Under the pieces are notes generated by a model. The model saw only the letters and a list, made by a program, of their open reading frames with translations, was not told the DNA's origin and did not search any database. The translations under genes and the position numbers were made by a program. A DNA stretch of 64,000 nucleotides from Flavobacteriaceae bacterium PS02293 (GTDB taxonomy: Bacteria > Bacteroidota > Bacteroidia > Flavobacteriales > Weeksellaceae): contig JASCOV010000003.1 of NCBI GenBank assembly GCA_029960045.1, forward strand, positions 310,001 to 374,000, read 5' to 3'. Of this stretch, positions 42,605 through 51,537 are shown one piece after another (positions within the stretch are counted from its first letter, which is position 1; each line of letters opens with the position of its first letter).

Positions 42605-43804
42605 TTATAGAACTTCTATTTGATTTTTCAAAAGATCTTCAAACTCATCTCTTTTTCTGATGAGGTGCGCTTTTCCGTCAAGGAACATTACCTCTGCAGG
42701 CTTCAATCTCGAATTGAAATTGGAACTCATCTCAAAACCATAAGCCCCCGCATTTCTGAAAACCAAAACATCGCCTTCTCTTACCTCGTTTATTTTTCTG
42801 TCCCAAGCGAAAGTATCTGTTTCACAGATGTTTCCAACCACAGTGTAGATTCTTTCAGGACCTTTCGGATTAGATAGATTTTCGATAATATGATAAGAAT
42901 CGTAGAACATTGGACGAATCAAATGGTTGAAACCAGAATTCACGCCTACAAAAACTGTCGCAGTTGTTTGCTTAATGACATTCGATTTTACTAAGAAATG
43001 ACCGCTGTCACTCACCAAAAATTTCCCTGGCTCAAACCAAAGCTGGAATTTCTTCCCGGATTCTTCTTCATATTTTTTAATAGCATTTCCTACTTTTTTC
43101 CCAAGCGATTTCACGTCTGTTTCAATTTCGCCGTCTTGATAAGGAACTTTGAAACCGCTTCCCATATCCAGATATTTCAAATTCGGGAAATGTTCTGCCA
43201 ATTCAAACATAATTTCGAGACCTTGTAGGAAAACGTCCGGATCTTTGATTTCACTTCCCGTGTGCATATGAAGACCTTCCACATTCAAGTTGGTCGATTT
43301 CATTACACGTTCGATGTGACGCATTTGGTGGATCGAAATTCCGAATTTGGAATCAATATGTCCAGTCGAAATCTTGTGATTTCCCCCAGCATAAATATGT
43401 GGATTGATTCTCACAAAAATCGGATAAGAACCACCGAATTTATTCCCGAATTGCTCAAGAATCGAGATATTATCAATATTGATATGAACTTTATGAGACA
43501 TTGCTTCCTCAATTTCAGCAAGGTCAACACAGTTTGGCGTGAATAGAATTCTTTCGTTTGAGAAACCGGCTTTCAAACCCAATTTCACTTCGTTGATAGA
43601 AACGCAATCCAAAGATGCGCCCAGTTTTTCTACGTATTTCAGGATATTAATGTTGGTCAAAGCCTTTGCGGCGTAGAAAAAACGCGTGGTCTTCGAGAAA
43701 GAAGACGTCAGCTTTTTATACTGTTCGCTGATGGAATTAACGTCATAAACATACACGGGCGTCCCGAATTCTTTTGCTATAGCCAGCAAATCCTGATTTG
43801 TCAT
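42605..43804 (-). CDS. lysA: Diaminopimelate decarboxylase
   Basis: 399 residues. The last enzyme of lysine synthesis, converting meso-diaminopimelate to lysine. The PLP Lys is in FFYAAKAL (Lys47); HTGSEI and the glycine loop DMGSGFKVP bind PLP phosphate; GNICETDTFAWDR supplies the catalytic Cys. It is preceded by a promoter, a Lys-rich leader ORF and an intrinsic terminator that together look like an attenuator responding to lysine. Confidence 0.96.
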   Translation of the reverse strand: MTNQDLLAIAKEFGTPVYVYDVNSISEQYKKLTSSFSKTTRFFYAAKALTNINILKYVEKLGASLDCVSINEVKLGLKAGFSNERILFTPNCVDLAEIEEAMSHKVHINIDNISILEQFGNKFGGSYPIFVRINPHIYAGGNHKISTGHIDSKFGISIHQMRHIERVMKSTNLNVEGLHMHTGSEIKDPDVFLQGLEIMFELAEHFPNLKYLDMGSGFKVPYQDGEIETDVKSLGKKVGNAIKKYEEESGKKFQLWFEPGKFLVSDSGHFLVKSNVIKQTTATVFVGVNSGFNHLIRPMFYDSYHIIENLSNPKGPERIYTVVGNICETDTFAWDRKINEVREGDVLVFRNAGAYGFEMSSNFNSRLKPAEVMFLDGKAHLIRKRDEFEDLLKNQIEVL

Positions 43805-43815
43805 AAGGTAGATTT

Positions 43816-43884
43816 TTAAAAATAAAAAGGCAGATTCTTATATAAAGAGTCTGCCGCAATAGATATCTTATGCACGCAACTCAT
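43816..43884 (-). CDS. Second, overlapping leader ORF upstream of lysA
   Basis: 22 codons (MSCVHKISIAAD...) starting at a TAATG overlap with the stop of the first leader ORF, and running through the terminator hairpin to stop 11 nt before the lysA ATG. If translated by re-initiation it would place ribosomes on the terminator. Low confidence that it is a real gene. Confidence 0.3.
   Translation of the reverse strand: MSCVHKISIAADSLYKNLPFYF
43824..43855 (-). terminator. Intrinsic terminator in the lysA leader (attenuator)
   Basis: Minus-strand stem GGCAGACTCTT / AAGAATCTGCC (one mismatch), loop TATAT, T5 run; ends about 20 nt before the lysA ATG. A terminator here can only control lysA itself. 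Confidence 0.8.
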
Positions 43885-43955
43885 TATACATTCCAAACCT
43901 TAGAGAACCTTACAGCTCCCTTTTTTCCGATTTTGCTTTGTTTAAAATATTGCAT
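43884..43955 (-). CDS. Lys-rich leader peptide of lysA
   Basis: 23 codons starting MQYFKQSKIGKK. Five of 23 residues are Lys (5, 8, 11, 12, 19), including a KK pair. It lies between the lysA promoter and a terminator directly before lysA, the classic layout of ribosome-mediated attenuation. Lysine enrichment matches the product of the regulated enzyme. Translation has not been shown; AT-rich DNA is rich in AAA codons, which weakens the signal somewhat. Confidence 0.55.
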   Translation of the reverse strand: MQYFKQSKIGKKGAVRFSKVWNV

Positions 43956-43977
43956 TGCTTGTTGTTAAAATTTTTCG

Positions 43978-44008
43978 CAAAATTAGAGTTTATCTATAAA
44001 TCTCGCAA
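43978..44008 (-). promoter_or_regulatory. Promoter of the lysA leader transcript
   Basis: Minus-strand -33 TTG (44006-44008), spacer 20, -7 TAATTTTG (43978-43985). Transcription should start about 43971, some 165 nt before the lysA ATG. Confidence 0.6.
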
Positions 44009-44030
44009 TTTTTGGATTGATTTTTATTTT

Positions 44031-44120
44031 GGACAGCTTTATCCGCCTTCCGTTCCCAATCTTTTTGCCTACGCTTTTCCAGCCACAAAAAAGGATTTCC
44101 AATCAAGTCGGGCTGCGGGA
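44031..44120 (+). repeat. Dispersed imperfect-palindrome repeat, copy 4
   Basis: GGACAGCTTTATCCGCCTTCC at the left (about 44031) and AAGTCGGGCTGC at the right, with inner AATCTTTTTGC / AAAAAAGGATT. Outer flanks ATTTTGGaCA (44026) and TGCCCAAAAT (44138-44147) form a further inverted pair. Confidence 0.8.
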
Positions 44121-44154
44121 TTTACATAAAAAAGAGTTGCCCAAAATACACATT

Positions 44155-44205
44155 TTTGTCATTCCGTAGGAATCTAAACAGTCGAGATTCCTACGGAATG
44201 ACAAA
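44155..44205. repeat. Perfect palindrome with GTCATTCCGTAGGAATCT arms
   Basis: Arms 44155-44175 and 44185-44205 are exact 21-nt reverse complements around a 9-nt loop. Contains the unit GTCATTCCGTAGGAATCT, a type of intergenic repeat. Downstream of the exonuclease gene on the minus strand, so may also act as a 3' hairpin. Confidence 0.9.
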
Positions 44206-44259
44206 GACTGGTTTTTACAATGAAAACTTTTGTGTTATTGTAATTTGAAAACGACTTTT

Positions 44260-45495
44260 TTATTTTTCAGGAAGAGGAGAAACCTCAAACTCATTCCTCA
44301 AAAGCGCCAGCTGCAAATCATTCTGCAAATCCTGAGAGAATCTTGAAACAGGCAACATCAGTTTTTTAATTTTCTCCAAAGATTGGATTTGATGATACAA
44401 ATCGTAAAAGCCAAAACCTGTCAGTTTTCCGTTTTCTAAAATAAGGAAAGACTTTTCTCCCAAAGTTCTTCCGGATGAAGTCCAGATTTCATTTCTTTTT
44501 TTGAGATTGATTTTCTGAGTAAATTCCTCAAGACTTTCCTTCAGCTCCGGTTTGGATTTGATGTAATTGATGGCTTTCAAACCTTGCGTAAAGCTTTTGA
44601 ATCTCAAATAAGGTTTCTCTTCCTGCTCTTTTTTGATTTTCTCAAGAATGTATTTGTTCTTTCTATAAAACAATCCGAAAGACAAAGGTTGCGTTTTGCT
44701 GATACCTTTATTTTTCATCATCAGTTTGGCAATCAAATCAGTTCCGGTCAATTCATAAGAAGTCAGAACAGAATCTTCCTGAATGTTCTTGTATTTTCTG
44801 GAATCCGATTCGAGGATTTTTTTAGCGGATTTATATAAATCTTCAACGACATCAGAATAGATGATTTTCCCTTCAGAATTTTGGAAGTACAAGATTCCGC
44901 GCTCATTCGGAAGGTCTTCTGTCAGCAATTGGATTTTGTTGAGATAACCTTTTGCGTGATTTTCTTCCTGCTGAGATTGGATGATCTCATTGGATTTATC
45001 CTTGATCATCAATAATTTAAACAAGTCCAAAGTCGCTCTCGCATCACCACTTGCTCTGTGAGCTTCTGTCAAAGGAATTCCGATGGATTTGCAAAGCTTG
45101 CTCAACGAATAACTTTTCTCTTCCGGAATCAGTTTTTTAGCTAATGGGATTGTATCTAAAGTATTGATATTGAAATCATAACCAAGACGTTTAAACGATT
45201 GGCGAAGCATCCTGTAATCGAAATCAATATTATGACCAACCAAGGTTGAATCTTGCGTGATTTCTACCACACGTTTTGCAATTTCGTGGAATTTTGGAGC
45301 GGTCAAAACCATTTTTGCTGAGATTCCTGTCAACTTCTGAACAAAAGCTGAGATCTCGTCCTGTGGATTCACGAGCGAGATAAACTGGTCTGTAATCTCG
45401 TGACCATCAAAACGATAGATTGCAATCTCTATGATGCTTTCTTTTCGAAAAGCGGCGCCGTTACTTTCTATATCTATTACTGAATACATCTGCAT
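44260..45495 (-). CDS. DEDDh 3'-5' exonuclease with a degenerate GIY-YIG-like segment
   Basis: 411 residues. N-terminal DnaQ-like exonuclease (about 1-165) with Asp8/Glu10, Asp91, His146 and Asp151 in place. After a linker, residues 193-265 run LPNERGILYFQNSEGKIIYS..., which parallels the GIY-YIG fold of UvrC/Cho-type proteins (LP-x-PG-x-Y-F...G-x-x-x-YVGK), but the YVGK and Arg positions are altered, so the nuclease site seems lost. The C-terminus is unassigned. It starts 22 nt after a HerA-like ATPase gene in one operon; a DNA repair or processing role is likely. Confidence 0.85.
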   Translation of the reverse strand: MQMYSVIDIESNGAAFRKESIIEIAIYRFDGHEITDQFISLVNPQDEISAFVQKLTGISAKMVLTAPKFHEIAKRVVEITQDSTLVGHNIDFDYRMLRQSFKRLGYDFNINTLDTIPLAKKLIPEEKSYSLSKLCKSIGIPLTEAHRASGDARATLDLFKLLMIKDKSNEIIQSQQEENHAKGYLNKIQLLTEDLPNERGILYFQNSEGKIIYSDVVEDLYKSAKKILESDSRKYKNIQEDSVLTSYELTGTDLIAKLMMKNKGISKTQPLSFGLFYRKNKYILEKIKKEQEEKPYLRFKSFTQGLKAINYIKSKPELKESLEEFTQKINLKKRNEIWTSSGRTLGEKSFLILENGKLTGFGFYDLYHQIQSLEKIKKLMLPVSRFSQDLQNDLQLALLRNEFEVSPLPEK

Positions 45496-45517
45496 TTATG
45501 CGATCTGCACTATTTAA

Positions 45518-47044
45518 TTATCTTTTTTTGCTGAACATTCCCAAAATAAACTTCGCTCCTTCTCTTGCAAGCGTTGTCATAAAGGTTTTTCCAGCGCGGC
45601 TTTGGATGACTTGCTCAAACATTCCGGGTTCTTCTTTTGGTTGAGCAGATCTTCCTCTTGTTGGTGTTGGGATTTCGGTTTGGGTAGAATCCTGGATTCT
45701 TTTGTTTAGGATTTCGTACGCACTTTCTTTATCTACAGTTTGTTCGTATTTTCTTACTAATGCTGAGTTTCTTGTCAATTCATCTATTTCTGATGAGGTC
45801 AAAATATCCATTCTGCTTTCTGGGGAAATTAGGTAAGTCTGAACCAATGGCGTCGGAATTCCTTTTTCATCAAGAGCAGTTACAAAAGCCTCTCCAATTC
45901 CTAGATTTTGGATTAATTCACTAGCGTTATAAAATTCTGTCGTTGGATAGTTTTCTACAGCTTTGTCGATTTCTTTTTTGTCTTTTCCGGTGAAACCTCT
46001 CAAGGCGTGCTGGATTTTCAAACCTAATTGACTTAAAATATTTTCCGGAACATCACCAGGAATTTGAGTGATAAAATATATCCCGATTCCTTTTGAACGA
46101 ATCAATTTTACCATCGTTTCGATCTGGGAAAGCAAAGTTTTAGAAGCTTCATTAAAAAGCAAATGTGCTTCATCAATGAAAAGAACCAATTTCGGTTTTC
46201 CACTGTCTCCTTCTTCAGGAAACGTCATATAAATTTCTGCAAACAACGATAAAATAAAGGTTGAAAAGAGATTTGGCTTGCTTTGAATATCATCGACACG
46301 GAAAATATTCACAACACCTTTTCCGTCTCTCGTCTGCAAAAGATCTTCTACATCGAAACTTGGCTCTCCGAAGAAAGTTGCTGCGCCTTGCTGTTCCATT
46401 GCAACAATCGAACGAAGAATAGCGCCTAAAGATGCGGGAGCGATTGAGCCGTAATTGTCAGCCAGTTCTTTTTTACCAATCGGATTATCCGTTACATATT
46501 GGAGTACTTTTTTCAGATCATTCAAATCTACCAATGGCAAAGCTTTGTCATCAGAATATTTGAAAACGATTGACATAATACTTTGCTGAGTGTCATTGAG
46601 TCCAAGAATTTTACTCAACAAAATCGGTCCAAATTCCAAAACCGTTGCACGAAGTTTTACACCTTTTGCACCGGAAATTGTCATCAATTCTACAGGGAAA
46701 TTCTGTGGAGAATATGGTAAACCTGTTTTTGCATAACGTTCTTTTATATTATCATTTTCAACGCCAGATTCAGCAATTCCGGAAAGGTCGCCTTTGATGT
46801 CCATTACCAAAGTCGGAATTCCTGCGTGAGACAATTGCTCAACAAAAACTTGTAACGTTTTGGTTTTCCCTGTTCCGGTTGCGCCAGCAATTAATCCGTG
46901 TCTGTTAACTGTTTTCAGAGGAATAGAAACGTTGACTTCTGTTACTATTTCTCCGTCCAGCATTCCTTTTCCGAGGATAATGTGTTCTCCTTTCGGATTG
47001 TATTTCGCGTTGAGATCGGTTATGAATTTTTCTTTATCAGCCAT
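45518..47044 (-). CDS. HerA-like (DUF853 family) ATPase
   Basis: 508 residues from MADKEKFITD. Walker A GATGTGKT (54-61), Walker B LVLFIDEAHLLF, and an arginine region RSKGIGIYFITQIPGDVP place it in the HerA/FtsK superfamily, DUF853 (YjgR-like) branch. HerA hexamers translocate double-stranded DNA, often with a nuclease partner. Here the next gene in the operon is a DEDDh exonuclease. A TTG start 5 codons upstream was rejected in favour of the ATG. Confidence 0.9.
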   Translation of the reverse strand: MADKEKFITDLNAKYNPKGEHIILGKGMLDGEIVTEVNVSIPLKTVNRHGLIAGATGTGKTKTLQVFVEQLSHAGIPTLVMDIKGDLSGIAESGVENDNIKERYAKTGLPYSPQNFPVELMTISGAKGVKLRATVLEFGPILLSKILGLNDTQQSIMSIVFKYSDDKALPLVDLNDLKKVLQYVTDNPIGKKELADNYGSIAPASLGAILRSIVAMEQQGAATFFGEPSFDVEDLLQTRDGKGVVNIFRVDDIQSKPNLFSTFILSLFAEIYMTFPEEGDSGKPKLVLFIDEAHLLFNEASKTLLSQIETMVKLIRSKGIGIYFITQIPGDVPENILSQLGLKIQHALRGFTGKDKKEIDKAVENYPTTEFYNASELIQNLGIGEAFVTALDEKGIPTPLVQTYLISPESRMDILTSSEIDELTRNSALVRKYEQTVDKESAYEILNKRIQDSTQTEIPTPTRGRSAQPKEEPGMFEQVIQSRAGKTFMTTLAREGAKFILGMFSKKR

Positions 47045-47145
47045 CGTTTGGTTTTTCAATCCTTAAATTTAAAAATAATTTTCAGAAACGGTTTTAAAAC
47101 TTCAACTTATTACATAGCAATCCGAAGTTTTTATTCGATATAAAT

Positions 47146-47153
47146 TATCTTTG
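47146..47153 (+). promoter_or_regulatory. Promoter -7 element (TATCTTTG) of the bestrophin gene
   Basis: 17 nt upstream of the ATG at 47171. Confidence 0.55.
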
Positions 47154-47170
47154 CAATCAAATGCCATTCT

Positions 47171-48052
47171 ATGCGCGCTTACAACACAAAGAATTTTCTG
47201 AAAATCCTCGTCAGTCTTCATAAAACTGATACGTTGAGCATCCTTTTCCCGACAATGCTTCTTGTGGGGGTTTACTCTTATGGAATGTATTATTTGGAGA
47301 TAGAATTTCTTCATCTTACTAAGAAATCTACCGTTAGTCATATTGGAATGCTGCATTCCCTGCTTGGTTTTGTTTTGTCTTTGCTTTTGGTTTTCAGGAC
47401 TAATACGGCTTATGACCGCTGGTGGGAAGGGCGAAAACTCTGGGGAAAACTGATGAATGACAGCCGGAATTTTATGATCAAAATAACTGGTATTCTGGAC
47501 GAAAAAGATGTCAAAACTAAAACTCAGATTGCAAGATATCTTAAGTTTTTCCCTCATTTATTAGCAACACATCTTTCGAAAGAATCTACAAGGTTGGTTT
47601 TGGATGAAGATTTCACAGATCTTAAAAAAGAACTTAAACATCATCCTCCTGTAGAATTGATTTATCTGCTAATGAAAAAACTCTTTCATCTGAAAAAAGA
47701 AGGGAAAATTTCGGAAACAGAAATGCTTTTGCTTGATACGCAATTGTCAGGATTTCTGGATGTTTGTGGTGGTTGTGAAAGGATTAAAAATACACCGATT
47801 CCATATTCGTATTCATCATTTATTAAGAAATTTATCGTTTTTTTTGTACTTGCTTTGCCGGTTGCCAATGTTGTGAATTTAGGAATGTTTATGATTCCGA
47901 TTACGATGTTTGTCTATTATGTATTGATGAGTCTGGAGCTTATTGCTGAAGAAATAGAAGATCCTTTCAATAATGATGAAAATGATATTCCAATGGAATC
48001 TATTGCGCAAAATATCGAAAGAAATATTGATTTAATTTTAAATAAAGTCTAA
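47171..48052 (+). CDS. Bestrophin-family ion channel
   Basis: 293 residues with about four membrane helices. The conserved block LVFRTNTAYDRWWEGRKLWGKLMNDSRN (about 77-104) and late IAEEIEDPFNNDENDIPM, matching the conserved bestrophin Ca-clasp-like region, identify the bestrophin/RFP-TM family. Bacterial members form pentameric ion channels (cation-selective in the studied Klebsiella protein). It lies 2 nt upstream of a TrmH-type methylase gene. Confidence 0.92.
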   Translation: MRAYNTKNFLKILVSLHKTDTLSILFPTMLLVGVYSYGMYYLEIEFLHLTKKSTVSHIGMLHSLLGFVLSLLLVFRTNTAYDRWWEGRKLWGKLMNDSRNFMIKITGILDEKDVKTKTQIARYLKFFPHLLATHLSKESTRLVLDEDFTDLKKELKHHPPVELIYLLMKKLFHLKKEGKISETEMLLLDTQLSGFLDVCGGCERIKNTPIPYSYSSFIKKFIVFFVLALPVANVVNLGMFMIPITMFVYYVLMSLELIAEEIEDPFNNDENDIPMESIAQNIERNIDLILNKV

Positions 48053-48054
48053 CC

Positions 48055-48594
48055 GTGACGAAGAAACTGAAACTCGAAGAACTTGGAAGAATAGATGTTG
48101 AAACTTTTAAAAACACTGCAAAAATTCCATTAGTAATTATTCTGGACAGTGTAAGAAGTATGCATAATGTTGGCGCAATCTTCAGAACTGGCGATGCTTT
48201 TTTGATTGAAAAAGTGGTACTTTGCGGAATTACGCCACAACCTCCTCATCGTGAAATTCACAAAGCTGCACTTGGCGCAACGGAAAGTGTAGATTGGATT
48301 TATGAACAGGATATTAATGTTGCAATTGAAAATCTTAAAAAAGAAAACTTCAATATTATCGGAATAGAACAAACTTCCGACAGTCACATGATCTCTGATT
48401 TCGAAATTAAATCTGATGAAAAATATACATTGATTTTAGGAAATGAAGTCGATGGAATCAGTGATGAAGCCTTACCAAACGTTGATACGTTTTTAGAAAT
48501 TCCTCAACTCGGAACCAAGCATTCGCTCAATGTAAGTGTGTGTGGTGGAATCGTGATTTGGGAGTTTGCTAAAAACCTTGGAATTAGAAAATAA
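48055..48594 (+). CDS. SpoU/TrmH family RNA 2'-O-methyltransferase
   Basis: 179 residues from a GTG start. SPOUT motifs: NVGAIFRTGDAF (motif 1), LILGNEVDGIS (motif 2) and IPQLGTKHSLNVSVCGGIVIWEF (motif 3), which together form the knot that binds SAM. Probably methylates a ribose in tRNA or rRNA; exact target cannot be told. The upstream gene's stop is 3 nt away, so translation is coupled. Confidence 0.9.
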   Translation: MTKKLKLEELGRIDVETFKNTAKIPLVIILDSVRSMHNVGAIFRTGDAFLIEKVVLCGITPQPPHREIHKAALGATESVDWIYEQDINVAIENLKKENFNIIGIEQTSDSHMISDFEIKSDEKYTLILGNEVDGISDEALPNVDTFLEIPQLGTKHSLNVSVCGGIVIWEFAKNLGIRK

Positions 48595-48596
48595 AA

Positions 48597-48627
48597 AAAC
48601 TGCAAACACATTGAAGTGCTGCAGTTT
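48597..48627 (+). terminator. Hairpin after the TrmH-type gene
   Basis: Stem AAACTGCA / TGCAGTTT with an inner CAC/GTG pair. No T run follows, so a weak or factor-dependent terminator at best. Confidence 0.4.
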
Positions 48628-48762
48628 GAAATAAATCTAATAAAAAGTAAAAATGAAAGGCGACAAAGATATATTTTTTGTTTGATACGAAGCAATACTT
48701 TTTATAAAATTTTATATTTTTTTTTAAAACCTTTTCTCGGTAAGGATTTTTTGTAAATTAGC

Positions 48763-49419
48763 ATGATGTTTATAAAAGACTACATTTCCAAAGATTATCC
48801 GGCTTTTGGCAACAGAGACTCTATAGAAGAGGCTTCTGAGGTTGCAAAAGATTTTGGGTATTCCCACGTTTTCATCGTGAGCAAAGGTGTTTTCCTTGGC
48901 GGACTCAGTCAGTCTTTCTTGGAAGATAGTCCTGAGGGGAAATTAGATAGTCTTAATATTCATTACGAGCGTTTTGCGATTATAGAAGACAGCAGTATTC
49001 TTGACAGCATCAAGCTTTTCCATACTTTCAATGCGAATGTAATTCCTGTTATTTCGAAGGAAGAAAAATATCTGGGTTATATTTCCTGCGATGATATCTT
49101 CAATGAGTTTTCAAAATATCCATTATTTTCTGAAAATGGTGCAATTCTGACAATCCAAACAACAGGTTTGCATTATTCGATGACCGAGATTACGCAGATT
49201 GTTGAAAGTAACAATGCGAAAATTTACGGAACGTTCATCAGCGCCATCAAAGAAGACAGCATAGAAATTACACTTAAAATCAGTAATGAAAATCTAAGTT
49301 CCATTGATGAAACCTTTGAAAGATATGGTTATACGGTGGTTACAAAACATTACGACGACGAGAAAGAAGAACTGTTGAAAGACCGATTCGGGTTTTTTCA
49401 GAAATTTTTGGAGATATAA
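48763..49419 (+). CDS. CBS-domain protein
   Basis: 218 residues. Two CBS motifs (about 12-60 and 70-125, with DSIEEASEVAKDFGYSHVFIV and NANVIPVISKEEKYLGYISCDDIF), then an ACT-like region (about 130-200). CBS pairs sense adenine nucleotides. It lies 3 nt before nadK in an apparently conserved pair, so it may report energy status to NAD(P) metabolism (inference). A second ATG at 48766 is equally likely. Confidence 0.85.
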   Translation: MMFIKDYISKDYPAFGNRDSIEEASEVAKDFGYSHVFIVSKGVFLGGLSQSFLEDSPEGKLDSLNIHYERFAIIEDSSILDSIKLFHTFNANVIPVISKEEKYLGYISCDDIFNEFSKYPLFSENGAILTIQTTGLHYSMTEITQIVESNNAKIYGTFISAIKEDSIEITLKISNENLSSIDETFERYGYTVVTKHYDDEKEELLKDRFGFFQKFLEI

Positions 49420-49422
49420 TTT

Positions 49423-50295
49423 ATGAAGGCAGCGATTTACTCTCAAAAAAAAGACCTCGATACTTTTTTGTATCTCAACAAGTTCATTTCTGAATTAGCG
49501 CTCAGAGATGTTTCGGTTGTCCTTCACGCAGAAATGGCCGAAAGACTTAATTTCTCTAAGGAATTTGAAACATTTTCCTGTAAAGAAGAACTCAAAAATA
49601 AAAATGTAAATATCGTTTTCAGTTTCGGAGGCGATGGGACAATTCTTAATGCTTTAACCTTTATACAAGATCTTGAAATTCCAATCATCGGCGTAAATAC
49701 AGGACGTCTGGGATTTCTTGCAAATTTCAGGAAAGATCAGATTTTTGATGAATTGGATTCTATCATTCTGGAAAAAAATTATAATATCAGCGAAAGATCA
49801 GTCATTAAGATTTCTACAAACAGAGAGAATAATATCGACTTTCCTTTTGCCCTTAATGATGTCAGCCTTTCCAGAAAAGAAACAACATCCATGATCACTG
49901 TGGAATCTTATATTAATGATGACTTTCTGAATGTCTTTTGGGGCGACGGATTGATTGTTTCTACACCAACAGGATCGACAGCTTATTCTTTAAGTTGCGG
50001 CGGACCAATTATTTCGCCGGCTAATGACAATTTCGTCATTACACCGATTGCGCCACATAATCTTAACGTTCGTCCTTTGATTGTGAAAGACGATGCTAAA
50101 ATCAGATTAATCGTAGAAAGTCGTGTTGAAGAATATACATTAGCTTTAGATTCAAGGCTTTATCATATGGAAATTGGCAGTGAAATTACCATTGAGAAGG
50201 CTGATTTTTCACTTTTTCTTATCAAACCAAAAAAATTTAGTTTCTATGAAACCATTCGCCAGAAATTACTTTGGGGGAATGACAAGAGGAATTAA
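49423..50295 (+). CDS. nadK: NAD kinase
   Basis: 290 residues. Phosphorylates NAD to NADP with ATP or polyphosphate. The GGDGT motif (FSFGGDGTILNAL, about 67-79), NTGRLGFLA and the TPTGSTAYSLSCGGPI block are NadK hallmarks. Normal length. Directly follows the CBS-domain gene. Confidence 0.96.
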   Translation: MKAAIYSQKKDLDTFLYLNKFISELALRDVSVVLHAEMAERLNFSKEFETFSCKEELKNKNVNIVFSFGGDGTILNALTFIQDLEIPIIGVNTGRLGFLANFRKDQIFDELDSIILEKNYNISERSVIKISTNRENNIDFPFALNDVSLSRKETTSMITVESYINDDFLNVFWGDGLIVSTPTGSTAYSLSCGGPIISPANDNFVITPIAPHNLNVRPLIVKDDAKIRLIVESRVEEYTLALDSRLYHMEIGSEITIEKADFSLFLIKPKKFSFYETIRQKLLWGNDKRN

Positions 50296-50399
50296 TAAAA
50301 AATATTAGTCATAACATAAGACTGAAAATTCGAAACTTTAAATAATTAATAATTTTGTAACTTTACCGTTCAAAAAAATCTTTAAAAAATATAATCAAA

Positions 50400-51467
<1,068 letters not shown>

Positions 51468-51537
51468 AATTTAAAATAATACCAAAAGATGCGGAAAATC
51501 TCTTTCTGCATCTTTCTTGTTTTTTAATAATACGCTT

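Larger units (their letters stand above)
43805..44259. other. lysA leader region plus repeats
   Basis: 455 bp between lysA and the exonuclease gene: lysA attenuator terminator, two short overlapping leader ORFs and promoter (43816-44008), a dispersed repeat (44031-44120) and a perfect 21-bp-arm palindrome (44155-44205). Confidence 0.75.

Noticed and set aside
43824..43975. Lysine riboswitch upstream of lysA
   Set aside because: The leader is about 165 nt but none of the conserved lysine-riboswitch segments can be seen; a Lys-rich ORF is present instead.
47102..47557. 151-codon minus-strand ORF over the bestrophin start
   Set aside because: Antisense to a well-supported gene and covering its promoter.
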